This document shows, piece by piece, positions 1 through 8,665 of a stretch of DNA of 64,000 nucleotides; the first letter of the stretch is position 1; each line of letters opens with the position of its first letter. Both the position numbers and the translations under genes were made by a program. A model generated the notes under the pieces. The model had not been told where the DNA came from. It searched no databases and worked only from the letters and a program-made list of their open reading frames with translations. Where the stretch lies: positions 1,240,001 to 1,304,000 of the forward strand of contig NZ_CP159307.1 in assembly GCF_040448695.1 (NCBI RefSeq). Direction: 5' to 3'. Source of the stretch: Dehalogenimonas sp. 4OHTPN (GTDB lineage Bacteria > Chloroflexota > Dehalococcoidia > Dehalococcoidales > Dehalococcoidaceae).

Positions 1-363
1 GCCAGGGATGCGTACGGCGACACTTTCTCGCCCGCCCGTGACGATGCCAGGTACAAGCGGTTTTTTCGGCAGGATAAGGGTCAGGCCGCCGGGCATAAAA
101 CGACGGGTCAGCAGTTCCGCCAGAGGGTTCATCTCCGCCACCTGCCGCATCTGAATTGAATCAGCCACCAGCACCGGCAGTGCCTTGGTCGTCGCCCGGC
201 CTTTAATATCAAAGATGCGTCCTATGGCGTCAACGTGCTCGAGACTGGCAGCCAGGCAATAAACGGTATCGGTAGGCAAGGCGGCAACGCCGCCATTTCT
301 GATCACATCTATGGCTTTGTTAAGGTCGCGGGAAAATGGCTTCGTGGGGTCGGCGGAAGTCAA
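1..363 (-). CDS. tsaC: Threonylcarbamoyl-AMP synthase (TsaC/Sua5/YrdC), partial
   Basis: The product makes L-threonylcarbamoyl-AMP from threonine, bicarbonate and ATP for the t6A37 modification of ANN-decoding tRNAs. Only about the first 121 residues are present; the C-terminus lies beyond the left edge. Translated by eye on the minus strand, it shows the YrdC pattern PTDTVYCLAAS, then KGRATTKALPVLV, then PGGLTLILPKK. The family more often has YGLAAN in the first motif. The frame upstream of position 363 stays open but has no ATG, so a TTG at 363 is the likely start, without a clear Shine-Dalgarno (SD) sequence. It is divergent from guaA. The family is fairly certain, the start is not. Confidence 0.85.
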   Translation of the reverse strand, partial: MTSADPTKPFSRDLNKAIDVIRNGGVAALPTDTVYCLAASLEHVDAIGRIFDIKGRATTKALPVLVADSIQMRQVAEMNPLAELLTRRFMPGGLTLILPKKPLVPGIVTGGRESVAVRIPG

Positions 364-391
364 ATTGTTATGTCTACTTAATCGAAAATTC

Positions 392-420
392 TTGACGCTA
401 GTATAGCAGAATGATAATCT
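392..420 (+). promoter_or_regulatory. Putative guaA promoter
   Basis: TTGACG (392-397), a 17-bp spacer and TAATCT (415-420) form a sigma-70-type promoter. Transcription would begin near 427-428, so the ATG at 411 would lie outside the mRNA and the ATG at 435 becomes the start, with a leader of only about 7 nt. The -10 box is a weak match. Confidence 0.5.
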
Positions 421-434
421 GTAACACTACCGCA

Positions 435-2114
435 ATGACCGAATCAAAAGAAAGCCCCATTTTATCCGAAACCCACCGCGTCGCAACTTCCGGTGACATC
501 GAGGTTGCCACTTATCTGGAAATCGCCAAGCAGGCTCTTGAAAAACCTTCGGCAGGAGAAGCGGTGTCAGGCGCTTCCCGCGAATCAATAGTCATTTTCG
601 ACTTTGGATCTCAGTACAGTTTGCTCATCGCCCGGCGTATCCGTGAACTCCACGTTTATTGCGAACTGGTACCTCACGATACCCCATGGGATAAGATCGC
701 CCACTTGAACCCCAGAGGGTTTATCCTGTCAGGAGGTCCGGCCTCGGTCTACGCTTCCGGTGCGCCGATGGCGCCGGCCTACATCTATGAGTCCAAGCTG
801 CCCGTCCTGGGAATCTGCTACGGCATGCAGTTGATCACCCAGCAACTTGGCGGCACGGTCGCCCGGGGCCAGGCCAGGGAGTACGGTCATGCCATACTTC
901 ACCTTTCCGATTTGACTTCCCCGCTTTTCAAAGATATCCCTGAGTCTGCCGCCGCCTGGATGAGCCACGGCGATCGGGTGGAGCGCTTACCCGCCGGCTT
1001 CCACTCGCTGGCCTACACCGAGAATTCGCCGCTGGCGGTCATGGGCAACGACAAAAACATCTTCGGCTTGCAGTTCCACCCTGAGGTTGCCCACACCCCA
1101 TACGGAAGGACACTTCTCAAAAACTTCGTCCTCAGTATCTGCGGCTGCCAGGCCTCCTGGACGCCGGGGCACTTCATCACTGAGAGTATCGAGAGTATCA
1201 GCGCCCAGGTTGGCGACGGCAAGGTCATCGCCGCGCTGTCCGGCGGAGTCGATTCAGCAATCGTGGCTACTCTGATCCACCGGGCTGTCGGCGACCAGCT
1301 TACCTGCATCTTCGTCAACAACGGCTTGCTTCGCCGCGAAGAGGCCGAACGCACCCTAAAGGTTTTCAAACAGAACCTGGGAATGAATATCATCTACATC
1401 GAGGCCACCGACCGTTTTCTGGACCGCCTGGCCGGGGTCACCGACCCTGAGCAGAAACGGAAGGCTATCGGCGTGGAGTTCATCCGGGTTTTCGAGGAAG
1501 AAGCCCTTAAGCTGGGCAAAGTGGATTTCCTGGCCCAGGGCACTCTCTATCCCGATGTCATCGAAAGCATCTCGTCGGTTTCCTCGGCATCAGCCAAGAT
1601 TAAAAGCCATCATAACGTCGGCGGCCTGCCGGCTAACATGGCTCTTAAACTGCTGGAACCGGTGCGCTATCTCTTCAAGGACGAGGTCCGGCAGGTGGGC
1701 ATTGAACTTGGACTGCCCGAAGAGATGGTTTGGCGCCAGCCGTTCCCAGGCCCGGGACTGGCCATCCGCGTGATCGGCGAGGTGACCCGCGAGAAACTGG
1801 AGATGCTCAGAGCCTCCGACTGGATCGTAATGCACGAGATAAAAAAGGCGGGGCTGTACCGCCAATTATGGCAGAGTTTCGCCATCATCACCGACGTCCG
1901 AAGCGTCGGCGTCATGGGCGACTTCCGCACTTACGGCCACTTGGTGGCTATCCGGGCTGTTACTTCAGATGACGCTATGACCGCCGACTGGGCACGACTG
2001 CCGTACGACCTGCTCGCCCGCATCAGCAACCGCATCGTCAACGAGGTCTCCGGCGTTAACCGGGTGGTCTATGACATCACCTCCAAACCGCCCGGCACCA
2101 TCGAATGGGAATAA
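435..2114 (+). CDS. guaA: GMP synthase (glutamine-hydrolysing)
   Basis: GuaA converts XMP to GMP with ATP and glutamine-derived ammonia. The class I amidotransferase domain has [11 protein letters not shown] near residue 53, the nucleophile in GICYGMQ near 128, and the His/Glu pair in LQFHPEV near 215. The ATP-pyrophosphatase domain follows with its P-loop LSGGVDS near 269 and the C-terminal dimerisation region with [10 protein letters not shown] and [10 protein letters not shown]. The protein has 559 residues from the ATG at 435, longer than the usual 510-525, because about 50 unrecognised residues precede the amidotransferase domain. A further in-frame ATG at 411 is less likely because it overlaps the promoter. 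It leads the purine gene run. Confidence 0.96.
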   Translation: MTESKESPILSETHRVATSGDIEVATYLEIAKQALEKPSAGEAVSGASRESIVIFDFGSQYSLLIARRIRELHVYCELVPHDTPWDKIAHLNPRGFILSGGPASVYASGAPMAPAYIYESKLPVLGICYGMQLITQQLGGTVARGQAREYGHAILHLSDLTSPLFKDIPESAAAWMSHGDRVERLPAGFHSLAYTENSPLAVMGNDKNIFGLQFHPEVAHTPYGRTLLKNFVLSICGCQASWTPGHFITESIESISAQVGDGKVIAALSGGVDSAIVATLIHRAVGDQLTCIFVNNGLLRREEAERTLKVFKQNLGMNIIYIEATDRFLDRLAGVTDPEQKRKAIGVEFIRVFEEEALKLGKVDFLAQGTLYPDVIESISSVSSASAKIKSHHNVGGLPANMALKLLEPVRYLFKDEVRQVGIELGLPEEMVWRQPFPGPGLAIRVIGEVTREKLEMLRASDWIVMHEIKKAGLYRQLWQSFAIITDVRSVGVMGDFRTYGHLVAIRAVTSDDAMTADWARLPYDLLARISNRIVNEVSGVNRVVYDITSKPPGTIEWE

Positions 2115-2134
2115 AGCTCCGGGAGGAGATTGAA

Positions 2135-2695
2135 ATGGGATTTTTTAGCAAACGTAAGATTCAAGGCGACGAACTGCTGAACTACCTCGATTTTCTTGGA
2201 GAAGAATGGAAGTTCAGGGCTTTTCAAGAAAAGGAAGCCAGCGCATACACTGACGCTCTGACCCGGTTCGATCCCAAAGCCGCCGCTAAGAATGCCGATG
2301 CATATGCTGAGCTGGCGGGTGCTGCCAGCCGGCTGGCGCAGTCGGCGGCGGAGCTGGTTCGCCGTAAGGACGCCTTGAAGACTGTACCGGACAAGGCGAC
2401 TTCCTGTTATTTTGCTTGGCACGCCGCTTATACAGACTATCTGGCCTGGGCGCTTGCCCAAGCTGACACCATAGAAGACAAAATGGCCGGCAATCCCACC
2501 GACGCTGCCGCTTTAAAGGAACTCCAGCAGAAAAGTGAACAATCCCGCACGGAAGCCGAAACTGAGGAGCAAAAACTACTGAAACAGCTGGACCTTTCCC
2601 AGGCGGATATCGAACAACTTCATGACCGCGCCAGCCAGGCGGCAGCCCAAGACACTTGGCGGCCCCGCGTCATCACCCGCAAACCCAAGCGGTAA
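2135..2695 (+). CDS. Hypothetical helical protein
   Basis: This 186-residue protein has no recognised family. It begins MGFFSKRKIQG and is rich in Ala, Glu, Lys and Gln, with long stretches that look helical; residues about 120-165 could form a coiled coil. It ends in a basic tail (RPRVITRKPKR). No signal peptide, membrane segment or catalytic motif is visible, so a cytoplasmic structural or adaptor protein is possible but unproved. The ATG at 2135 is preferred over the in-frame ATG at 2105 because GGGAGGAG lies just upstream (2121-2128). It sits between guaA and purD, 20 nt after guaA, so it is probably co-transcribed. Confidence 0.75.
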   Translation: MGFFSKRKIQGDELLNYLDFLGEEWKFRAFQEKEASAYTDALTRFDPKAAAKNADAYAELAGAASRLAQSAAELVRRKDALKTVPDKATSCYFAWHAAYTDYLAWALAQADTIEDKMAGNPTDAAALKELQQKSEQSRTEAETEEQKLLKQLDLSQADIEQLHDRASQAAAQDTWRPRVITRKPKR

Positions 2696-2734
2696 TTTTT
2701 CACCCCACCTTCTTGAGATCTTAAGGAGACTGCG

Positions 2735-3994
2735 CTGAAAGCACTGGTCATCGGCAGCGGCGGGCGTGAGCACGCCATAATCTGGAAATTAAAGCAGAGC
2801 CCGAGAGTCGAAGCGGTTTTTGCCGCCCCCGGCAACGGCGGCACGGCGAATATCGCCAAGAACCTGGACATCAATCCTGCCGATGTCACTAGGCTGCTGG
2901 ATGCCGTACGCACCTTGGGCATTGACCTGGTTGTCATCGGTCCGGAGGGACCGTTGGCTGCCGGCCTAGCCGACGAATTCCAGTCCCGGCTGATTCCGGT
3001 CTTCGGGCCGTCGCGGGCGGCGGCGCAACTTGAATCGTCAAAAACCTTTGCCCGCAACCTGATGGAAAAATACGCCATCCCATGCGCCAGGGGCAAGTCC
3101 TTCACCAGCTTTCCAGAAGCCAAGGCTTATTTAAAAGACCAGTCTGCCCCGCTGGTGGTTAAGGCCGACGGTTTGGCCGCTGGTAAAGGCGTATCAGTTT
3201 GTGTGACGCTGGCCGAAGCCGAAACCGCCCTCCAGAAAATGATGGAGCAGAAGGTTTTCGGCGCTGCCGGAAACCGGGTGATCATCGAAGAATGTTTAAT
3301 CGGCCAAGAGATGAGTTACCTTGCCTTCACCGACGGCAAGACCGTCGTTCCCATGCCTCCGGCCTGCGACTACAAACGCGTTTACGAAGACAATGCCGGA
3401 CCCAACACCGGCGGCATGGGCGCCTACTCACCGCCGCCCTTCTTCGATAACAGGATGGGAGCCAGACTCGACGCCACAGTTATGCAGCCCATCGTCCGGG
3501 CGCTGGCCGAAGAGGGCATCCGCTACCGCGGCGTCATTTATGCCGGGCTGATGCTGACTGATGACGGGCCGAAGGTACTTGAATTCAACGCCCGGTTCGG
3601 CGACCCGGAGACCCAGGTAATTCTGCCGCAACTGAAGACCGACCTGGTGGACATTATGCTGGCGGTTATTGAGGATTCACTGGATAAAATCACTGTTGAA
3701 TGGGAAAAGAAATCCTGCGTCACGGTGGTAATAGCTTCCGGTGGCTACCCGGAAGAATATAAAAAAGGATTACCCATTTCAGGTCTGGATGCCATGGACG
3801 CCGAAGTAACGGTTTTTCATGCCGGAACACTGGCTGCCGACGAAAAAACGATCACCTCGGGCGGCCGTGTCCTTTCGGTAACCGCCTGCGGCGACGACTT
3901 CGTTCAAGCCCGGGACCTCGTCTATGATAATATTAGCCGCATATCGTTCGAAGGCGCCCACTTCAGGCGTGACATTGCCCTGTTCGGAGAATAG
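2735..3994 (+). CDS. purD: Phosphoribosylamine-glycine ligase, apparent CTG start
   Basis: PurD is the ATP-grasp enzyme that joins glycine to phosphoribosylamine in purine synthesis. The ATG-initiated frame begins only at 2915 and lacks the N-terminal domain, but the frame stays open upstream and encodes KALVIGSGGREHAI, the conserved PurD N-terminus. The only sensible initiator there is CTG at 2735, placed 6 nt after AAGGAG (2723-2728). From that codon the protein has 419 residues, the normal family length. The ATP-grasp domain shows KADGLAAGKGV, GPNTGGMGAYSPP and LEFNARFGDPETQ. CTG initiation is inferred from spacing and homology. A sequencing error at that codon is the alternative. Confidence 0.93.
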   Translation: MKALVIGSGGREHAIIWKLKQSPRVEAVFAAPGNGGTANIAKNLDINPADVTRLLDAVRTLGIDLVVIGPEGPLAAGLADEFQSRLIPVFGPSRAAAQLESSKTFARNLMEKYAIPCARGKSFTSFPEAKAYLKDQSAPLVVKADGLAAGKGVSVCVTLAEAETALQKMMEQKVFGAAGNRVIIEECLIGQEMSYLAFTDGKTVVPMPPACDYKRVYEDNAGPNTGGMGAYSPPPFFDNRMGARLDATVMQPIVRALAEEGIRYRGVIYAGLMLTDDGPKVLEFNARFGDPETQVILPQLKTDLVDIMLAVIEDSLDKITVEWEKKSCVTVVIASGGYPEEYKKGLPISGLDAMDAEVTVFHAGTLAADEKTITSGGRVLSVTACGDDFVQARDLVYDNISRISFEGAHFRRDIALFGE

Positions 3995-4059
3995 TGGTTT
4001 AAGTACAGGCAGTCAATAAAAATAGCTATTATTGAACCAAAACCAACAGGAGGCTTCGC

Positions 4060-4518
4060 ATGCCTAAAGCAGCCGTGATCATGGGATCTTCATCGGACAT
4101 GGAAATCATGAAAAGCGCCGCCGAGGTGCTTGGGAGCATGAGCATTGACCATAAAGTTTTTGTGATGTCGGCCCACCGCCAGCCGGAGAAGGTTCACGCG
4201 TTCTGCACCGCAGCCCGTGCAGAGGGCTACGAAGTCATCATCGCCGGCGCCGGCGCCGCCGCCCACCTGCCCGGCGTCATCGCTTCATGGACGACGCTGC
4301 CGGTCATCGGCGTGCCGATACCTTCGAGCGCTCTGAACGGCGTTGATTCGCTTTACGCGATCGTCCAGATGCCGGCCGGGGTGCCGGTGGCCACCATGGC
4401 TATCGGTTCGGCCGGGGCAAAGAATGCCGCGTACTTCGCCGCCCAGATGCTCGGCCTGAAATACCCGGAGATTGCCAGTGCCTACGAACACTTCCGCTCC
4501 GGATTAAAGAGCAGTTAA
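4060..4518 (+). CDS. purE: N5-carboxyaminoimidazole ribonucleotide mutase
   Basis: PurE interconverts N5-CAIR and CAIR in purine synthesis. The 152-residue protein is of normal class I length, with the nucleotide-binding loop MGSSSDMEIM, the catalytic SAHRQPEKV and the GAGAAAHLPGVIAS loop. An AGGAGG lies about 7 nt before the ATG. Class I enzymes usually work with PurK, which makes N5-CAIR; no purK is seen in this window, so it must lie elsewhere or the substrate is supplied differently. The gene lies 65 nt after purD, with a possible TATTAT -10 box in the gap, so it may also be transcribed separately. Confidence 0.95.
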   Translation: MPKAAVIMGSSSDMEIMKSAAEVLGSMSIDHKVFVMSAHRQPEKVHAFCTAARAEGYEVIIAGAGAAAHLPGVIASWTTLPVIGVPIPSSALNGVDSLYAIVQMPAGVPVATMAIGSAGAKNAAYFAAQMLGLKYPEIASAYEHFRSGLKSS

Positions 4519-4591
4519 CCAATTATTCTTCTCTCGGGCATGCGGTGAATCTGAAGGTTTATACTACTAATTCACAGGACAGGAAACAACC

Positions 4592-5944
4592 ATGATCGAA
4601 CGTTACAGCAGATCCCAGATGAAAAAGGTTTGGAACGACGAGAACAAGTTCGCCAAGTGGCTGGAGGTTGAGATCGCTGTTTGCGAAGCCTGGGTAAAAG
4701 AAGGCGTCGTCCCGCGGGAAGCACTGCCCAAGATCAAGATGGCCCGCCTCAACCTAAAGCGCATGGAAGCCCTGCTTAAGGAAACCCACCACGATATGAC
4801 CGCTTTCCTCGGCGCCGTGGCTGATAGCCTCGGCGAGGAGTCCCGCTTCATTCACCTAGGATTGACTTCGTCGGATGTGATGGACACGGCCACCAGCCTG
4901 CAACTGGTGGAAGCCTCGGCGATACTGGCTGATGATGTGAAAGACCTCATCGCCGCGCTGGGCAAGCGCGCGCTGGAGCATAAATACACCGTCATGGCCG
5001 GCCGCACCCACGGCGTCCACGCCGAGCCGATTACCTTCGGCCTTAAGCTGGCGCTTTGGATGGAAGAGATGCAGCGTAACCGCGCCCGGTTGGCCGAAGC
5101 GGCCAAGATCATCGCCGTAGGCAAGATGTCCGGCGCCGTCGGCACCTACGCCACCGTGCCACCGGAAGTCGAGGAATTCGCTTGCGAAAAGCTGGGCTTG
5201 ATGCCGGCACCGGTGAGTAACCAGGTCATTCAGCGCGACCGCCACGCCCAGTTCATGACCACACTGGCCATCATCGGCGGCTCACTCGAGAAATTCGCCA
5301 CCGAGATCCGCGCCCTGCAGAAGACCGAGGTGCGCGAGGCCGAGGAACCCTTCGGCGCCGGCCAGACCGGCTCCTCCGCCATGCCCCACAAGCGCAACCC
5401 GGAGTTGTGCGAGCGGGTCACCGGCATCGCCCGGCTGCTCCGGGGCTACGCCGTGACCTCATTGGAGAATATCGCCCTGTGGCACGAGCGGGACATCTCG
5501 CACTCGTCGACGGAGCGTGTCATCCTGCCCGACGCCTGCTTGGTACTCGATTATGCGCTCAGTATCTTCACTTCGGTCGTCAAGGGCATGACCGTCTTCC
5601 CCCAGCGTATGCGCCAGAATATGGACCTGACCCGCGGCCTGCTGTTCTCCCAGCGGGTGCTCCTGGCGCTCATCGACAAAGGCCTGTCGCGCCAGGCGGC
5701 CTACAAGCTGGTGCAAAGGAACGCTATGGCCACCTGGGGCGGCGACGGCAACTTCTTCGACCTGTTGAAGGCCGACGCCGAGGTCGCCGCCGTGCTACCG
5801 CCGGAGGAACTGGAGAAGGTCTTCGACTACAAGTTCTACACCCGCCATGTCGACGACATCTTCAAGAGGCTGGGCCTGACAGCCGCCCAGTGGAAGTCCC
5901 GCGCCGAGACCGGTCCGGAGAAACTCTCGCCGCAGTCACTGTAA
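4592..5944 (+). CDS. purB: Adenylosuccinate lyase
   Basis: PurB releases fumarate from SAICAR and from adenylosuccinate, so it acts twice in AMP synthesis. The 450-residue protein belongs to the fumarase/aspartase superfamily; the signature GSSAMPHKRNP is near residue 263, and TSSDVMDTA and GRTHGVHAEP mark the substrate and catalytic-base regions. The ATG is preceded by ACAGGAAACA. A TATACT box in the 73-nt purE-purB gap could provide an extra promoter. Length and motifs are typical, so the assignment is firm. It lies between purE and purC, completing part of the pathway; purF, purM, purN and purL are not in this window. Confidence 0.96.
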   Translation: MIERYSRSQMKKVWNDENKFAKWLEVEIAVCEAWVKEGVVPREALPKIKMARLNLKRMEALLKETHHDMTAFLGAVADSLGEESRFIHLGLTSSDVMDTATSLQLVEASAILADDVKDLIAALGKRALEHKYTVMAGRTHGVHAEPITFGLKLALWMEEMQRNRARLAEAAKIIAVGKMSGAVGTYATVPPEVEEFACEKLGLMPAPVSNQVIQRDRHAQFMTTLAIIGGSLEKFATEIRALQKTEVREAEEPFGAGQTGSSAMPHKRNPELCERVTGIARLLRGYAVTSLENIALWHERDISHSSTERVILPDACLVLDYALSIFTSVVKGMTVFPQRMRQNMDLTRGLLFSQRVLLALIDKGLSRQAAYKLVQRNAMATWGGDGNFFDLLKADAEVAAVLPPEELEKVFDYKFYTRHVDDIFKRLGLTAAQWKSRAETGPEKLSPQSL

Positions 5945-5972
5945 GGCACGATACATCGCGCCCGGAACCGTA

Positions 5973-6005
5973 GGGACATAGCGCGCTGTGTCCCATCGCT
6001 ATAAT
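5973..6005 (+). promoter_or_regulatory. Inverted repeat and -10 box upstream of purC
   Basis: GGGACA (5973-5978) and TGTCCC (5989-5994) are inverted arms around a GC-rich centre, directly followed by a perfect TATAAT (6000-6005) 18 nt before the purC ATG. No good -35 is seen. The inverted repeat could be an operator, a weak terminator for purB or an intergenic repeat; the sequence does not decide. Confidence 0.4.
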
Positions 6006-6023
6006 TGACATCGAGGTGTTTAC

Positions 6024-6938
6024 ATGACCGAAAAACAGGTTGTCCTGAAAACCGACCTGCCCCTAAAACGCTTCATCTCCGGTAAGGTCCGCGACACCTA
6101 TGACCTCGGCGAGTACCTGCTCATCGTCGTCAGCGACCGCATTTCGGCCTTCGACGTGGTGCTGCCGGCCGGCATCCCAGACAAGGGCCGCGTGCTGAAC
6201 CTCATCTCTGCCTTCTGGTTCGAGAAGACCAGAAACATCATCCCCAACCACGTCGTCGCTGTTATCGAGGACGTGAAGCAGCTAGATGCGTTCATCCCGG
6301 AGAAACAGCGCTTCGACTACCCGAAATACCTCGAAGGCCGGTCGATGGTGGTCAAAAAGGTCAAGCGGCTGCCGGTGGAGTGTGTCGTCCGCGGTTACCT
6401 GGCCGGTTCCGGCTGGGCCGAATACAAGAAGAAGCAGTCGGTCTGCGGTGTGCCGCTGCCCGCCGGCCTGCGCCAGAGCGAGATACTGGCGGAACCGGTG
6501 TTCACCCCGACCACCAAAGGCGACAACACCCACGATCTGCCGATGACCTATGAGGAAGTCGAAACAGCCATGGGCAAAGACCTGGCGTTGAAGCTGAAGA
6601 CGATGAGCATCGCCCTCTATGCCTACGCCCGCGACTTCGCCCGCCACCACGGCATCATCATCGCCGACACCAAGTTCGAGTTCGGCCTGGACGGCGATAA
6701 GCTGATACTGATCGACGAAGCGCTGACCCCGGACTCATCCCGCTTCTGGGATGAGAAGCTCTATAAGGTCGGCGAGCCGCAGGACTCCTACGATAAGCAG
6801 CCCCTGCGCGACTGGCTGGAGCAATCCGGCTGGAACAAGGAGCCTCCTGCCCCAGCGCTGCCGGTTGAGGTCATCGAATCCACGCGGCGGCGCTACGTTC
6901 ATGCATATGAAGTGTTGACAAGCAAGAAGCTGCCTTAA
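6024..6938 (+). CDS. purC: SAICAR synthetase
   Basis: PurC ligates aspartate to CAIR with ATP to form SAICAR. The 304-residue protein matches the longer form of the family, starting with the GKVRDTYDLG region (residues about 20-29) and continuing with VVSDRISAFDVVLP, ECVVRGYLAGSGW and FGLDGDKLILIDEALTPDSSRFW. The ATG at 6024 has GAGGTG upstream. The gene ends 2 nt before the stop of the convergent hisB, leaving no room for an intergenic terminator. It closes the plus-strand purine cluster. Confidence 0.96.
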   Translation: MTEKQVVLKTDLPLKRFISGKVRDTYDLGEYLLIVVSDRISAFDVVLPAGIPDKGRVLNLISAFWFEKTRNIIPNHVVAVIEDVKQLDAFIPEKQRFDYPKYLEGRSMVVKKVKRLPVECVVRGYLAGSGWAEYKKKQSVCGVPLPAGLRQSEILAEPVFTPTTKGDNTHDLPMTYEEVETAMGKDLALKLKTMSIALYAYARDFARHHGIIIADTKFEFGLDGDKLILIDEALTPDSSRFWDEKLYKVGEPQDSYDKQPLRDWLEQSGWNKEPPAPALPVEVIESTRRRYVHAYEVLTSKKLP

Positions 6939-6939
6939 A

Positions 6940-7527
6940 CTACTCCACCCACTCCTTGGTGCTCGGCACCCGGTCCGCAATCCGCGGGTCAATGCGGGTA
7001 GCCTTGTCCAGCGCCCGGCCCAGGGCTTTAAACACCGCCTCAACCTTGTGGTGATCGTTGGTTCCGTAAGCGATACCGGCGTGTAGATTCAACCGCCCCT
7101 CCGCGGCAAAGCTCTCCAGGAAGTGGCGAACCATGTCGGCCGGGAAGCCGGCCAGGTCGTTGTTCTCGAACTCCATATTCAGGACCGAATAGCCGCGTCC
7201 GCCCAGGTCAACAGCCACAGCGGCCAAGGTCTCATCCATAGGCACTGTGGCCTCAGCGATACGCACCAGTCCTTTTTTTTCTCCCAGCGCTTCATTGAAC
7301 GCCTTGCCCAGAGCAATGCCGACGTCCTCAACCAGGTGGTGCAAGTCATCGCCCGTGGCCGATACCTTTATGTCAAATACACCGTGGCGGGCGATCTGTG
7401 ACAGCATATGGTCGAACAGCCTCACCCCGGTGCGCATTTCATCTTTACCGTTGCCGTCAATATCGACGAAGACTGAAATGGTCGTCTCCTTGGTTTCCCG
7501 TTTGACCGTGGCTTTGCGTTCTGTCAT
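6940..7527 (-). CDS. hisB: Imidazoleglycerol-phosphate dehydratase
   Basis: HisB dehydrates imidazoleglycerol phosphate to imidazole-acetol phosphate. It is the stand-alone dehydratase (195 residues) without a histidinol phosphatase domain. The metal-binding histidine patterns are visible in [24 protein letters not shown] and [21 protein letters not shown]. The start at 7527 gives an ATGA overlap with the hisC stop, supporting translational coupling and excluding the longer open frame to 7605. It is the last gene of the histidine operon here. A histidinol phosphatase must be elsewhere, as none is seen. Confidence 0.96.
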   Translation of the reverse strand: MTERKATVKRETKETTISVFVDIDGNGKDEMRTGVRLFDHMLSQIARHGVFDIKVSATGDDLHHLVEDVGIALGKAFNEALGEKKGLVRIAEATVPMDETLAAVAVDLGGRGYSVLNMEFENNDLAGFPADMVRHFLESFAAEGRLNLHAGIAYGTNDHHKVEAVFKALGRALDKATRIDPRIADRVPSTKEWVE

Positions 7528-8609
7528 GTTATCTCCCCAATTTTTCGGAGTTGGGCAATCAACCGATCGGTATCCCCAGGTCGGCCGATGGAAAAGCGAA
7601 GGCAATTTTCCATCTGCGGCGAGTTGAAGTAGCGTACCAGTATGCCACGCCGTTCCAGTACGCGCTGGATCTGAGCAGCGTCCTTATCTTTAATTTTACA
7701 CAGGATGAAGTTGGCCGCCGAAGGGTAAGGCTTGAGGTACTCTATCCCCCCTAACGCCTGGAACAACCGTTCCCGCTCCGAAACGATTAACCTCACATTG
7801 CCTATAAGGTAATCAATATCCTTGAGCGATTCCCTGGCGGCGACGACCGCCGCGGTATTTACGCAGTACGGGTCTTTGACGGCATCCAAACGCGTCGCTA
7901 CATCCTCGGGAAACAACCCGTAGCCGACGCGCAATCCGGCCAGCCCGGCCCATTTGCTGAAGGTCCGCAATACCATCAGGTTGGGGTATTTTCCGATTTC
8001 TGGTGCCATTGTCTGGCCGGTGAATTCGTAATAAGCCTCGTCGACGACCACCGGAAGACCGGTCTCCAGTATTTTCTCAATTGTCCTTTTGGAGACCTGG
8101 GTGCCGGTGGGGTTGTTGGGCATGGCGATAAAGATGAGTTTGGTCTTGTTCGAAACCGCACTTAACAGTTTTTCAGGGGTGAAGTTAAAGTCCCGGTCCC
8201 GGGGCACGCCAATGAATATACCGGCAGACAGTTCGGTGAAAAATTTATACATGGCAAAGGTTGGCGTGGCTGTCAGCACCTCGTCGCCGGGGCTGACAAA
8301 CAGCCGTATAAGTAGATCAATGAGCTGGTCGGAGCCCGATCCTGCGACGATTCTATCGGCAGGAACGCCAGTGTAACCGGCTAGCGCCTTCCGCAGCTCC
8401 GTCTGGCAGGAATCCGGATAAATATGGGCGTCATTGAAAGACGCAAAGGCAGCTCTCACCCGAGGCGACGGACCGTAAACGTTTTCATTGGCATCTAGCT
8501 TGCAGATGCCCAGCGCCCGTGTCATGTCGTCCAGCGCCTCCGGTGACTTGCAGGCGGCGTAGCCGGCAAACCTGTCCAGTTCCGGACGCATAAACTTTTT
8601 CAAATCCAT
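7524..8609 (-). CDS. hisC: Histidinol-phosphate aminotransferase
   Basis: HisC is a PLP enzyme that transaminates imidazole-acetol phosphate with glutamate. The 361-residue protein has [13 protein letters not shown] near the N-terminus, the VVDEAYYEF segment that contacts PLP, and the Schiff-base lysine in [16 protein letters not shown]. It lies 56 nt after hisD and overlaps hisB by 4 nt. Related aminotransferases (for aromatic acids) share the fold, but the position within the his operon supports HisC. Confidence 0.95.
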   Translation of the reverse strand: MDLKKFMRPELDRFAGYAACKSPEALDDMTRALGICKLDANENVYGPSPRVRAAFASFNDAHIYPDSCQTELRKALAGYTGVPADRIVAGSGSDQLIDLLIRLFVSPGDEVLTATPTFAMYKFFTELSAGIFIGVPRDRDFNFTPEKLLSAVSNKTKLIFIAMPNNPTGTQVSKRTIEKILETGLPVVVDEAYYEFTGQTMAPEIGKYPNLMVLRTFSKWAGLAGLRVGYGLFPEDVATRLDAVKDPYCVNTAAVVAARESLKDIDYLIGNVRLIVSERERLFQALGGIEYLKPYPSAANFILCKIKDKDAAQIQRVLERRGILVRYFNSPQMENCLRFSIGRPGDTDRLIAQLRKIGEIT

Positions 8610-8665
8610 CTCTTTTGCAATTGCGAGTCCCCTAGGAAGGACGACGCCATCTCCCTTGATCGTTC

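Noticed and set aside
5407-5973. Long plus-strand open frame inside purB
   Set aside because: It is the +1 frame of purB: Arg/Pro/Gly-rich, no motif, and explained by GC-rich codon positions.
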